NCBI GenBank assembly: GCA_910587795.1
Contig: CAJUNH010000005.1
Location: 25,079 to 89,078 of the forward strand
Direction of reading: 5' to 3'
Source of the DNA: an uncultured Christensenellaceae bacterium
Lineage (GTDB): Bacteria; Bacillota; Clostridia; Christensenellales; CAG-314
DNA length: 64,000 nt
A program made the position numbers and the translations under genes. This document shows, one piece after another, positions 33,400-42,558 of the stretch (positions are counted from its first letter, which is position 1; the number at the start of each line of letters is the position of its first letter). The notes under the pieces were generated by a model. The model was not told the DNA's origin and did not search any database. It worked only from the letters and a program-made list of their open reading frames with translations.

Positions 33400-34650
33400 A
33401 TGAACGGAAATAATAGAATACGCCAACAAGTGTTTCAGCGTAAATGTCCTAATTGCGGCGCCGCGCTTACGTATGCCCCCGAACAAGGCAAATTATATTG
33501 TAAGCATTGTAAAAGTTATATGGATTTTGAAAAAAGCAGAGACGTAACCGAGAGGGATTTTGCCGATTTGCTTGATTTAAAAAAGTGGGACGACGGCGCG
33601 GTACGTTATTACCGCTGCAGCAACTGCGGGGCAAATACCGTACTTCCACGTTCTACTTTGGCAACGTCCTGCCCGTACTGCTTGTCGCCTGCGGTGTTAG
33701 ACGAAACCCAAACGGGACAGGTTCGTCCCGACACAATAGAACCGTTTGAAATAACCGACGGTCAAGCCAAACAGTTTGTTGCAAAATGGGCAAAAAAGCG
33801 TATGTTTGCGCCTCACAAGTTTAAGCGCGGCACAAACGCTTTAAGCGTAAAAGGGGTGTATACTCCCGCTTGGACGTTCGATCTTGTAACGGCAAGCCAC
33901 TACGAAGGCAGGTTGGGGCGCACGCGTACCCGTACCGTACGCCGAAACGGAAAATCTTACACCGAAACGTATGTGCAGTGGTTTAGCGTAGAGGGAGACG
34001 TGGACAATGCTTTTGACGACTTGTTTATAAGCGGCAATAACCATATGTCCGTAAAAAACTTTGAAGAATTGGATTTGACAAATAAAGAAAAATACGTTGT
34101 TTACACCGACGAGTACTTGGCAGGTTATATGGCGGATAGCTACACGGTGGAACCTGACGTTGCTTACGGCAGAGCCGTAGATAAAGCAAACTCTTTGATT
34201 TACCGTCAAATAATGAACGACTACGGCGCAGACCACGACGGCGGTTTGGAAGTAGATACAACTGTGTTGTCTCGCAGTTTTAAATACGTTATGCTGCCCG
34301 TATACGTTGTTTCGAGCAAGTACCGAGGCAAAGTATACAATCAGTACGTATCCGGCGTATACAGCCGTAAAAACGACGCTAACGTTAAGGTTGTGGGCAA
34401 AGCACCCGTTTCGCCGTGGAAAGTGCTTTTGACGGTTTTGGGATGTTTGGGCTTGATTGCGGGTATTATTGCGTTAATACTGTGCTGCGGAGGAGACTGG
34501 TCGTTGGATTTCGGCGAATTCTACTCTATATCGGCAAGGGAATTAAATCTGCCGAACGTAATAGAAACGTACCGTACTTCGCCGCATTTTAATATTGCGC
34601 AAAATTTACCGTTTAATACTTGTCAATTTGCGCATACTGTTATAAAATAG
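33400..34650 (+). CDS. TFIIB-like zinc-ribbon membrane protein (YdjG-like)
   Basis: A 416-residue protein with two N-terminal zinc-binding parts, CPNC...CKHC (residues 16-38) and CSNC...CPYC (about 72-94), a long soluble middle part, and one hydrophobic span near residues 345-370 (VLLTVLGCLGLIAGIIALIL). The C-terminal tail is presumably outside. The start codon is four bases after the SPFH stop with no clear ribosome site, so translation is probably coupled. This pairing is the ydjG-ydjI type of membrane-stress module. The ligand of the zinc fingers is unknown. Confidence 0.82.
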   Translation: MNGNNRIRQQVFQRKCPNCGAALTYAPEQGKLYCKHCKSYMDFEKSRDVTERDFADLLDLKKWDDGAVRYYRCSNCGANTVLPRSTLATSCPYCLSPAVLDETQTGQVRPDTIEPFEITDGQAKQFVAKWAKKRMFAPHKFKRGTNALSVKGVYTPAWTFDLVTASHYEGRLGRTRTRTVRRNGKSYTETYVQWFSVEGDVDNAFDDLFISGNNHMSVKNFEELDLTNKEKYVVYTDEYLAGYMADSYTVEPDVAYGRAVDKANSLIYRQIMNDYGADHDGGLEVDTTVLSRSFKYVMLPVYVVSSKYRGKVYNQYVSGVYSRKNDANVKVVGKAPVSPWKVLLTVLGCLGLIAGIIALILCCGGDWSLDFGEFYSISARELNLPNVIETYRTSPHFNIAQNLPFNTCQFAHTVIK

Positions 34651-34737
34651 ACGTATAGTTCGGCGGATAATATTAATTGCTTTGCGGAGGTTAATCGCCG
34701 CAGGACCGCTAACAAATAAATAAGGAGAATTATTAAA

Positions 34738-34923
34738 ATGATTACCAAGGATATGCGTATTGTAGACGTGTTGCAAGTTAAGCCGGACGCGGCAAGAGTA
34801 TTCGGCAGCTACGGCATGGGATGTATCCATTGTTTGATGGCTCATCAGGAAACCGTTGAAGAAGCCGCGGCTGTTCACGGAGTGGACGTAGAAGAAATGT
34901 TGGCGCAGCTTAACGCACAATAA
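34738..34923 (+). CDS. DUF1858 domain protein
   Basis: A 61-residue protein made entirely of the DUF1858 domain: ITKDMRIVDVLQVKPDAARV, then GMGCIHCLMAHQETVEEAA. Two cysteines (GCIHC) may bind metal or be redox active. Such domains occur alone or next to hybrid-cluster and redox proteins in anaerobes; the function is not established. AAGGAGAATTATTAAA precedes the ATG. Confidence 0.88.
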   Translation: MITKDMRIVDVLQVKPDAARVFGSYGMGCIHCLMAHQETVEEAAAVHGVDVEEMLAQLNAQ

Positions 34924-35009
34924 TACATCAAAAAAACGCTTGCAGAAAAGCGTACTTCCCGTAGAGAATAAAAACTAAATTTTTAAGAGTTGCACTTTCA
35001 AGTGATGAC

Positions 35010-35044
35010 AAAAGGCTCTCGCACATTTCGTTCGAGAGCCTTTT
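35010..35044. terminator. Bidirectional terminator between convergent genes
   Basis: AAAAGGCTCTCG (35010-35021) pairs perfectly with CGAGAGCCTTTT (35033-35044). Confidence 0.85.
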
Positions 35045-35062
35045 AGAAAAACAAATTGAAAT

Positions 35063-35434
35063 TTATCTTTGCTTTTTACGATTAAAATATTCGCCGCTTC
35101 TAAAATCTTTTTCACCAAAGTATCGGTTAGTCAAATGTCTTTCGTTATACAGTCTTCTATGTTTGTACGCAAAGATTTCGTTATCTATCATTATTGCTGC
35201 TTCACTTCCAAATGCATTAGTGAAAAAGTGATATCCCTGCCTATCGGGCAAAGTATAAAAATAAAAATCCGCCACGTCACTATCAAAATGCCTTAATGCT
35301 TCTTCAAAAGAATAAGTACCAGCATATAAAACGATTTTCCCCTCATCTTCTAATTGCTTTAACTTTTTTAAGGAGTCTATCCATTTCAAAGTATTATTAT
35401 TGTATTGACTAAACATTTCGGCAATTTCTTGCAT
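35063..35434 (-). CDS. Unknown accessory protein
   Basis: A 123-residue soluble protein with no family I recognise. The first 35 residues look helical, followed by mixed strands rich in Tyr and Phe (DFYFYTLPDRQGYHFFTN) and a basic C-terminus. Codon use is AT-rich. GGAGAACATC precedes the ATG. Upstream, 25 bases are almost identical to those upstream of the unknown gene at 6826, which suggests both arrived with the same promoter segment. Confidence 0.65.
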   Translation of the reverse strand: MQEIAEMFSQYNNNTLKWIDSLKKLKQLEDEGKIVLYAGTYSFEEALRHFDSDVADFYFYTLPDRQGYHFFTNAFGSEAAIMIDNEIFAYKHRRLYNERHLTNRYFGEKDFRSGEYFNRKKQR

Positions 35435-35822
35435 GATGTTCTCCGTTAAATTACTGTTTATCGTACAATCATTATATCACGAAAAATGGAAGAACACAAC
35501 CGATTGAATTTTGCGGGAAATATAAAACATATCTATATCTCACTTGGCTACAAGTAGCCTAGTTCGTCCACAAAAAAAAAGTACAGAAAAGGCACAGCTT
35601 AACGCTATGCCTAAATCTTTTTATTTGCGTTTTATTATATTCCCTATGGGTATTACCGTAAAAGTCGGCAAGCGTTTTTTTATAAGTTTAAATGTGCTGA
35701 ATTCTGTTTTAAATATATTAACCGTAATTTATTGTGCTTTTTCATAGCTAAATAAAAATCGGTAATACGTTTAAAAAAATATGCGTTTTTGTAACGTTTT
35801 GCAGTATGTTTACAGTCGGCGT
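35435..35822. other. Intergenic region, repeat remnant near the left end
   Basis: It contains the minus-strand promoter remnant (35443-35485). A 67-codon plus-strand frame at 35544-35747 has no ribosome site or recognisable content. I see nothing else. Confidence 0.45.
35443..35485 (-). repeat. Partial copy of the 122-bp repeat end, serving as promoter
   Basis: On the minus strand the sequence TTTTTCGTGATATAATGATTGTACGATA is followed by AACAGTAATTTAACGG; the second half matches 6789-6815 apart from a 2-base indel and one substitution. TATAAT at 35476-35471 is a likely -10 box. Confidence 0.55.
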
Positions 35823-37052
35823 TTATTGTTTGTTTACAAGCTTTGCTTTGTATACAAAGTATTTTTGTCTGCCGAATTTAAAAAATCCGTTTTTGCAGAC
35901 GCCTATAAAGTCTTTTCCCAGTATATCGAATAAATTTCCCGTTACCGTAAACTCCGGCAGTTTACCGACAAGTTTACCGTCTTGGTATAAGTAGGAAACA
36001 ATGGACGGTATGCTGAGGTCTCCCGAAGGCGTCATATCTCCTCCGCCCGTGTTGGACAGATAAACGGCTTTGCGCCCTTTTAACAGTTCTTCTAACGTGT
36101 TTGCGGTGTTTTCCGCTTCAAACCCGCCTGCGCCTATACCGGGAACTCCGTTATACGGAGCGGAAGCGGAACCGAGATTTTCGCAGCCGTATTGCGCGGC
36201 GGATTTCTTGCATGAAACGGTTTTTTCAAATACACCGTTTTTAATAAGGTAATTTTTATACCCTTCGTTTATTACTCCTTCTTCGTCAAAAAATGGTATT
36301 GCAAGTTGAGTTTCGGGGTCGCGGTTGATCAGTACGCTCAGTTTGTCGTTAAATATTTTTTGACCTAATTTACCGTCTAAAAGCGACGATTTATTAAAGT
36401 ATATATCTGCAATAAAGTGTTCTAACGCATACTGAATGGGTTCGTAGCTGCCTATAATAATTGCTTCGTCCTCTTCTATTTGAGGTATATTATTTAAAAA
36501 TGCGTCGCACTCTAACTTTATATCGCGGCAAATTTCATCTTCGTTATAGTAGTCGCTTGTAGCGCTGTATATTTCGTCCATAATGTTAGCAGAACCTTTA
36601 AATTTTATTACAAGTCCTAATGCGTATGCGTTTCCTTTGTAGTCCAGTTTTGTTCCGTCGCTGTTTTCGTAATGCTTTTCCACGCTTGACAAAAACAGTT
36701 TGTTGCTAAACAAAAAGTCGGGATTTTCCCTTGCCAAACGTTCCAGTAAAGCTGCGGTTTTTGGAATAAAGTCTTTTTTGTCAAAAATAAACTTTGCGGT
36801 GTCGATATTTAATACCTGTACTTTGTCGTGCGTTTCGGGGTAGGGTATGCCCTGCGCAAGTTTTGCCGCAGCGGCTTTTTCCAGTTCGTCAAAGTCCGCC
36901 CTTCCCAAACTTCCCTGTACGCCTATTGCGTTTTTATCGTATACGCGTACGGTGTTTTGCAAATCGTTGTTAATGCGCAGCGACTCTACTTTGCTTGCGG
37001 CAACGTTAATGCACCTTGTAGATTCCTTGTTTATAATTTTTTCTATTTTCAT
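35823..37052 (-). CDS. TldD/PmbA family protein (PmbA-like subunit)
   Basis: A 409-residue protein of the TldD/PmbA family. It lacks the HExxxH zinc motif, as the PmbA (TldE) subunit does, and has the family ending with NTGGGDMTPSGDLSIPS and a TVTGNLFDIL segment. TldD and PmbA form a heterodimeric protease that degrades unfolded peptides and processes modified peptides. The tldD gene lies 99 bases upstream on the same strand. The ribosome site is GGAG six bases before the ATG. Confidence 0.9.
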   Translation of the reverse strand: MKIEKIINKESTRCINVAASKVESLRINNDLQNTVRVYDKNAIGVQGSLGRADFDELEKAAAAKLAQGIPYPETHDKVQVLNIDTAKFIFDKKDFIPKTAALLERLARENPDFLFSNKLFLSSVEKHYENSDGTKLDYKGNAYALGLVIKFKGSANIMDEIYSATSDYYNEDEICRDIKLECDAFLNNIPQIEEDEAIIIGSYEPIQYALEHFIADIYFNKSSLLDGKLGQKIFNDKLSVLINRDPETQLAIPFFDEEGVINEGYKNYLIKNGVFEKTVSCKKSAAQYGCENLGSASAPYNGVPGIGAGGFEAENTANTLEELLKGRKAVYLSNTGGGDMTPSGDLSIPSIVSYLYQDGKLVGKLPEFTVTGNLFDILGKDFIGVCKNGFFKFGRQKYFVYKAKLVNKQ

Positions 37053-37151
37053 ATTTTACTCCGTTTTGATTTTGCAAATTTATGCACTTGATGTTATGCG
37101 GTTCTAAATTTTGAGTATTTGCGTTAAAGCGTTTGTCAAACGCGTATAAAA

Positions 37152-38489
37152 TTATTGAATGTTCATTTTGGACACTCTTATATGCGGTCCGCCCATTCCC
37201 ACGTTTAAAGGAAACTGTTCCATTTTTCCGCATCCGCCGGTAACAAAGCTAAGCAGCTCTCTGTCGTTGGCTATGCCGTCTATCAAACCCAGTGTTTCAA
37301 AGACGTTGCCCGTAATTACGGCGATTTTAACGGGTTGTGCAATTTTGCCGTTTACAATCTCGTAAGCGATACTTGGCGCAATGGTAAACGTAGACATACC
37401 CGAACCGTGTTTTACGGAGTAAATGTAGTAACCGCGGTCGATACCTTTAATCAGTTCTTCCAAGGTGGAATTGCCCCCTTCGATAAAGGTATTTGTCATA
37501 CGCACAATCGGTTCGTAATCGCAGTTTATAGCGCGCGCATTGCCTGTGAGTTTTTCGCCGAGTGCGGCGGCGGTGGTTGCGCTGTGCAATCTTCCTTGCA
37601 GCACTCCGTTTTTGATAAGATACGTATCGGTAGCTTTTGTACCTTCGTCGTCGTAAGGTACGTATCCGCTTCCCTCAAACACGCCCGTTTCGCGTATGGT
37701 CAAAATATCGCTGCCTACTTTTTTGCCGATTGTCCATTCTTTTGCCATAGCTTCGTCGCCCAGCATAAAGTCCGCCTCGCTTTTGTGCCCAAAACTTTCA
37801 TGGGCAAACACGCCAGTAACTATAGGCGAAAGCACAACGGGGTAACTGCCCGCAGTAACAGGTTTTGCGTTTTTGATGTAATCTTCGCAGCGTGTTACAA
37901 ATTCGTTGAGTTCCTTTTCTGTATATGTTAATTTGTCGAAATCCGTCTCGCATTTAGACAGCTGTTCCTGCAAACTTTCGCCGTTGTTATTAAATGACAT
38001 ACTGTACGCTACTCCGCAGGTTTGGAAGTCGTACGTTATATCCGCGCCCTTAGACGAGTAAAATTGATATACGGAATGTCTGTCAAGATACTGCGCGATT
38101 TTAAGGTTGCACAGCCGACTTGTCAGCTTGTCGGCAGCGTAGGATATCAGTTCCAGTTTGGCTTGCAAAGGTATGTTTTTTACCGAGCAGTCGGCATATT
38201 TTATCACCTTGTCCTTGTTGACCTGATACTTCGATACAATAGGGTGCGAGTCTATTTGCGGATTTTCGGCGGCGTATACATATAGTTCGTCCAGCGAGTT
38301 TTGAATGTTGTTTACGTCGCTTGTAGACGTGTAGTACCACATTTTTCCGTCGAAAATGCGTATAAACGCTTTCTTTTCCGCAGTCTCTTTTGCTTCGTGC
38401 AGCTGTCCGTTTTGTAACTTTATGTTGGTTGTAAAACGATCTTCTATACGCACGTCTGCATAAAATCCTTTTTTAAATTTATACATAGT
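37152..38489 (-). CDS. tldD: TldD family metalloprotease subunit
   Basis: A 445-residue protein with the zinc motif HESFGHKSEAD near residue 230, which identifies the catalytic TldD subunit. VSGYVPYDDEGT-type and TNTFIEGG segments are also family features. I start at the ATG at 38489, which follows AAGGAGG, instead of an in-frame ATG 21 codons upstream. Together with the PmbA-like gene it forms a two-gene operon from promoter 38524-38552. No RiPP precursor is adjacent, so a general peptide-degrading role is more likely than microcin maturation. Confidence 0.93.
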   Translation of the reverse strand, partial: TMYKFKKGFYADVRIEDRFTTNIKLQNGQLHEAKETAEKKAFIRIFDGKMWYYTSTSDVNNIQNSLDELYVYAAENPQIDSHPIVSKYQVNKDKVIKYADCSVKNIPLQAKLELISYAADKLTSRLCNLKIAQYLDRHSVYQFYSSKGADITYDFQTCGVAYSMSFNNNGESLQEQLSKCETDFDKLTYTEKELNEFVTRCEDYIKNAKPVTAGSYPVVLSPIVTGVFAHESFGHKSEADFMLGDEAMAKEWTIGKKVGSDILTIRETGVFEGSGYVPYDDEGTKATDTYLIKNGVLQGRLHSATTAAALGEKLTGNARAINCDYEPIVRMTNTFIEGGNSTLEELIKGIDRGYYIYSVKHGSGMSTFTIAPSIAYEIVNGKIAQPVKIAVITGNVFETLGLIDGIANDRELLSFVTGGCGKMEQFPLNVGMGGPHIRVSKMNIQ

Positions 38490-38523
38490 TTCCTCCTTGT
38501 CGATGCAAGCCGACTGTAGTTGC

Positions 38524-38552
38524 AGTATACCACAGTTAATTTGCGCTGTCAC
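38524..38552 (-). promoter_or_regulatory. Promoter of the tldD operon
   Basis: Minus strand: GTGACA (38552-38547), 17 bp, TATACT (38529-38524) with extended -10 TGG. Confidence 0.7.
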
Positions 38553-38668
38553 GCAATTAACCGCAAACAGGAAAAATGTAATTAAATCTAATAAACTTTG
38601 TTTGGCGGAAATCGCTTGTTTTTTGCCTTTTTACAATAATAAAATTAGAAAATCGCAACGGTATAGTA

Positions 38669-38697
38669 TAGACAAAGTAATTAAAACGTGGTAAAAT
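38669..38697 (+). promoter_or_regulatory. Promoter of the GH3 gene
   Basis: TAGACA (38669-38674), 17 bp, TAAAAT (38692-38697). Predicted start near 38704; an in-frame ATG at 38707 and one with a ribosome site at 38734 follow. Confidence 0.65.
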
Positions 38698-38733
38698 TAC
38701 ACTACAATGGAGTATTATGTCAAAGAGGTGTCT

Positions 38734-41055
38734 ATGGGGCAATCGACGGACAATAAAATAATAGATTTGCTTACTCCTGTCGATAAGGCAAGTTTGCAGA
38801 CGGGGCGGGACTGCTGGAATACCGCTTGTATAGACAAAGCGGGCATACCGTCCGTTACCGTTGCCGACGGTCCTTTGGGGCTGCGCAAAGATTCCGTCAA
38901 TGCGGTGGCGTTTCCGTCTGCGGCTAAAATGGCGTGCGGCTTCGACGTGGACGCAATGCGTAACTACGGTGCGGCGTTGGGCGAACAGTGCCGCGCAAAC
39001 GGCGCGGACGTATTGTTGGGACCTGCCGTAAATATTAAGCGCGACCCGCGCTGCGGACGTAATTTCGAGTATTTCAGCGAGGACCCGTTGTTAACGGCCG
39101 CCCTTGCAAACGCGTATATCGAGGGCGTCACAAGTCAGGGCACTGGCGTTTGCGTAAAGCATTTTGCGGCAAACAATCAGGAATACGGACGTTTTGTATG
39201 CGATAGCGTTATAGACGACAGAGCGTTGAGGGAAATTTACCTTTCCGCATTTCAAAAAATAATTACTCAGTCTAAACCCTGCGCCGTTATGTGCAGTTAC
39301 AACAAGCTAAACGGCGAATACTGTTCGCAGCACAAGTGGCTGCTAACAGATGTATTGCGCGGCGAATGGGGCTACAAAGGGCTTGTTATGAGCGACTGGG
39401 GCGCGGTGGACGACCGTATAAAAGGATTAAATGCGGGCTTGGATTTGGAAATGCCTCGTGGCGACGAAACGGCGGTGATAAATGCGTTGGAATCGGGTGA
39501 ATTGGAACAGTCTGTGTTGGACTCCTCCGTACAGCGCGTAATAGATTTTGCATTAAACTTTAAGGAAATGTCCGCCCGCACGGAGGACACGGCGCGGCAG
39601 CGCGAACTTGCACGCAAGCTGTCGGCGGAGTGTACGGTACTGGCAAAAAACAACTGTCATTTACTGCCGTTGGATAAAACGGACAGTATTGCCGTAATCG
39701 GCGCTTTGGCGCAGCAGCCCGTGTATCAGGGCGGCGGAAGCAGCCGAGTAAACGCAATAAGCCCCGACAGTATTATATCTGCGCTTAAAGACTCAAATAT
39801 AGAGTTTAAGTATGCGGAGGGATACAGTCTTAACGGAACCGTCACCGAGGAAATGTTGGACGAAGCGCGGGAAGCTGCTTGCGGCGCGGACAAAGTAATA
39901 CTAGTCGTCGGCGATAAAGCCGACCGCGAAGAGCGCGACAGAAGCAGCTGGCAGCTGCCTGCAAACCAGCTTGCGGCAATAGATGCAGTGACGTCGGCAA
40001 GCAGTAACGTTATAATAGTATTGCAGTGCGGTTCGTCGGTGGACGTAAGTTTTGCATATTCTGCAAAAGCTCTGCTTATAGATTATTACGGAGGCGAGTG
40101 CAGCGGTCAGTCGATTGTTGACGTTATTTTCGGCGACGTTGCGCCTAAGGGGCGGCTTGCCGAAACATGGTATCTTAATTTGCCTGATACCGCTAACGAT
40201 TTTGACAGAGATTTCCGTCGGGCGTTATACAGAGAAAGTATTTTCGTTGGATACCGATATACTTCAACCGCCGAGGTTCCGGTTGCGTTTCCGTTCGGGT
40301 ACGGACTTAGTTACAGTAAGTTTAAGTGGGGCGAGGTAAGCGTTTCGCACCGCGATAAAAATAAGATTACCGTAAGCGTGCCTATTACAAACGCCGGAGA
40401 TTATACCGACGCCGAAGTAGTGCAGGTGTACGCTACAAACTGCGACTGCCGAGATTTTATCGAAAGGAAAAAGCTTGTCGGCTTTACAAAAGTGCATTTA
40501 AAACCCAAAGAAAAGAAAATCGCCTCAATCGTTATACCTGTTGACGAGCTGTCCCATTACGACAGCGTTTCAGGCAAGTTTATTTTAAACGGAGGAAGGT
40601 ATATTATTACGGTGGGCAAAGACGTCTGCGACGACCGTTTTTGCAGCGAGTACGTTGTAAACGCGGAAAATCTTACTGCCGACAGATCGGGCGAATACGC
40701 GTGCTATTATAATTTGGACGAAAAATTTTATCCCGACGACGTACAGTTTTTATCGTTGTACGGCAAACCGCTTGCAGAGCCTGCCGCTAACGTTAACGTC
40801 AGCACCCCGCTTGCGGATATAGGCAAAGGAATAGTTGCAAAAATTTTAACAAATAAGCTTACGCGCAATATGGACGAAGAGGACAAACGTTACGCTATGG
40901 CAATGCCGCTGAGAACTTTCGTATCGCAATATTTATCGCGCGAGATGATGTTTACTATAATAGATATGCTAAACGGCACGGTGTTAAAAAATATGTGGAA
41001 GCTGTTTACGCAGTACTTAGCGTGCAAAAAGGCACGTAAACGGGCACGTAAATAA
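38734..41055 (+). CDS. Glycoside hydrolase family 3 (beta-glucosidase-like)
   Basis: A 773-residue cytoplasmic glycosidase. The N-terminal barrel contains GPAVNIKRDPRCGRNFEYFSEDP, KHFAANNQE and LVMSDWGAV with the nucleophile Asp221. A second sandwich domain and a fibronectin-type C-terminal domain follow. GH3 enzymes release terminal beta-linked sugars such as glucose or xylose. The last 60 residues, ending in a KKARKRARK basic tail, are not part of the usual enzyme. I take ATG 38734 (GAGG five bases upstream) over 38707. It is followed by an aldose 1-epimerase, consistent with sugar use. Confidence 0.93.
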   Translation: MGQSTDNKIIDLLTPVDKASLQTGRDCWNTACIDKAGIPSVTVADGPLGLRKDSVNAVAFPSAAKMACGFDVDAMRNYGAALGEQCRANGADVLLGPAVNIKRDPRCGRNFEYFSEDPLLTAALANAYIEGVTSQGTGVCVKHFAANNQEYGRFVCDSVIDDRALREIYLSAFQKIITQSKPCAVMCSYNKLNGEYCSQHKWLLTDVLRGEWGYKGLVMSDWGAVDDRIKGLNAGLDLEMPRGDETAVINALESGELEQSVLDSSVQRVIDFALNFKEMSARTEDTARQRELARKLSAECTVLAKNNCHLLPLDKTDSIAVIGALAQQPVYQGGGSSRVNAISPDSIISALKDSNIEFKYAEGYSLNGTVTEEMLDEAREAACGADKVILVVGDKADREERDRSSWQLPANQLAAIDAVTSASSNVIIVLQCGSSVDVSFAYSAKALLIDYYGGECSGQSIVDVIFGDVAPKGRLAETWYLNLPDTANDFDRDFRRALYRESIFVGYRYTSTAEVPVAFPFGYGLSYSKFKWGEVSVSHRDKNKITVSVPITNAGDYTDAEVVQVYATNCDCRDFIERKKLVGFTKVHLKPKEKKIASIVIPVDELSHYDSVSGKFILNGGRYIITVGKDVCDDRFCSEYVVNAENLTADRSGEYACYYNLDEKFYPDDVQFLSLYGKPLAEPAANVNVSTPLADIGKGIVAKILTNKLTRNMDEEDKRYAMAMPLRTFVSQYLSREMMFTIIDMLNGTVLKNMWKLFTQYLACKKARKRARK

Positions 41056-41092
41056 GCGTTAAAACAACCGATCATTGTTTAAAGGAATAAGT

Positions 41093-42106
41093 ATGATTAT
41101 CGAACAATATTTTGACGATTACAACGGACAAGAAGTAAACGTGTATAAACTCATTGATAAAATCGATGTTTTGGTGTGCACGTTGGGAGCAACGATTCTG
41201 TCCGTTTCCGTCCCCGATAAGGACGGCAAGAAGGTGGACGTTGCATTAAGTATGACTAGCGTAGACGATATTGCCAAACGCGGCGACTATATGGGCTCGG
41301 TAGTGGGACGCTGCGGAAACCGTATAGCGGACGGTAAGTTTGCCTTAAACGGCACAATGTATCAGCTTGCAAAAAACGACGGCGGAATTAACCATTTGCA
41401 CGGCGGCGACGTAGGCTTTAATCAAAAGGTATTTAAAGCTACAATGGATGCAGACAGTCTGTTGTTGGAATATACCAGTCCCGACGGCGAAGAAGGGTAT
41501 CCGGGCAATCTTAAATTTGCAGTACGTTATACCGTAAAGGGAAGTTCGCTTGCCATCGACTACTACGGCGAGTGCGATGCGGATACGTTGCTTAACCCTA
41601 CCAATCACACGTATTTCAATTTAAACGGCGAGTCTAACGGCAGCATATTGGATAACGTTATGCAAATTCGCGCCGAATACTATTTGGAAGTAAATAACGG
41701 TTTGATTCCCGTAAGAAAAACGCCTGTTGCAAACACTCCGTTCGATTTTAGCAATCCTAAGCCCATAGGGCAGGATATAGACGTAAATTGCGAGCAGCTG
41801 CGTATTGCTGGCGGTTACGATCACAATTATTGTCTAAGCGATTATAACGCCGCAACGGTGTATTCGGTGCGTACAGGCATATGTATGGACGTATTTACCG
41901 ATTGCTGCGGTATGCAGTTTTATTCGGGAAATTTTTTAAAGGGACAAGACGGAAAATCCGTTTACAATAAACGTGCGGGGTTCTGTTTGGAAACGCAGTT
42001 TTATCCTAACGCGATTAACTGCGCAAACGAGGATTTTGAAAAACCTGTTTTAAAAAAAGGCGAGAAATTCCATTCTCGCACGGAATATCTATTTACGGTA
42101 TTGTAG
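41093..42106 (+). CDS. galM: Aldose 1-epimerase
   Basis: A 337-residue mutarotase interconverting alpha and beta anomers of aldoses such as galactose or glucose. GRCGNRIADGKF, INHLHGG, NPTNHTYFNL with the catalytic histidine, and YDHNYCL appear in family order, and the late ETQFYPNAIN holds the catalytic glutamate. AAAGGAA precedes the ATG at 41093, six codons inside the longest frame. It follows the GH3 gene by 37 bases and would handle the sugars it releases. Confidence 0.93.
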   Translation: MIIEQYFDDYNGQEVNVYKLIDKIDVLVCTLGATILSVSVPDKDGKKVDVALSMTSVDDIAKRGDYMGSVVGRCGNRIADGKFALNGTMYQLAKNDGGINHLHGGDVGFNQKVFKATMDADSLLLEYTSPDGEEGYPGNLKFAVRYTVKGSSLAIDYYGECDADTLLNPTNHTYFNLNGESNGSILDNVMQIRAEYYLEVNNGLIPVRKTPVANTPFDFSNPKPIGQDIDVNCEQLRIAGGYDHNYCLSDYNAATVYSVRTGICMDVFTDCCGMQFYSGNFLKGQDGKSVYNKRAGFCLETQFYPNAINCANEDFEKPVLKKGEKFHSRTEYLFTVL

Positions 42107-42118
42107 GGGGATAAACTT

Positions 42119-42556
42119 ATGTTGCTTGCATTTATAGAAAGCAATTTAAATAAGCTGGTGCTGGGTATATCCATTGCTTCGTTGGTGCTGGGCTTTTTGG
42201 TGTTAATGGTTGCCGTTTTTACGGTTATGCGCAAGAAAAAGCAAAACGGCAGCGAGGATTTGCCTGCTGCCGACGGCGAAAAGGCAGACCGAGCGCTTGC
42301 CGAGGACAGCGCTTTTGCAAAAAACGGAAATATGATTATGCCGCGTAACGTTATGTACGCCGTGGGTGCAGAAGGACAATTTGCGTCGGGCAAGTATGTT
42401 TTGAAAAGCGCCGACGGTTCTGCGGATAAATTTAATTTAAGGCTTAACGGGCTTGTAAAGGAATATAAGAACGGCGTTACGCTTTTGCTGAGCGACGGCG
42501 ACACGTTATGTGCTGTGTCCGGATCGGTATCGGTTACTCCTTTTACGGAGGAATAG
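42119..42556 (+). CDS. Unknown single-span membrane protein
   Basis: A 145-residue protein with one membrane helix (residues 12-37, LVLGISIASLVLGFLVLMVAVFTVM), a KKK stop-transfer, an acidic linker and a C-terminal domain of about 80 residues that looks beta-rich. Family unknown. It starts 12 bases after galM, and its stop is two bases before the GTG start of ung, whose ribosome site lies inside it; it is therefore probably part of that transcript. Confidence 0.7.
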   Translation: MLLAFIESNLNKLVLGISIASLVLGFLVLMVAVFTVMRKKKQNGSEDLPAADGEKADRALAEDSAFAKNGNMIMPRNVMYAVGAEGQFASGKYVLKSADGSADKFNLRLNGLVKEYKNGVTLLLSDGDTLCAVSGSVSVTPFTEE

Positions 42557-42558
42557 CT

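Noticed and set aside
35544..35747. 67-codon plus-strand ORF
   Set aside because: No ribosome site or promoter and low-complexity composition.
35823..38489. TldD/PmbA pair as part of a RiPP or microcin cluster
   Set aside because: No precursor peptide, transporter or modifying enzyme is near; the pair has its own promoter.
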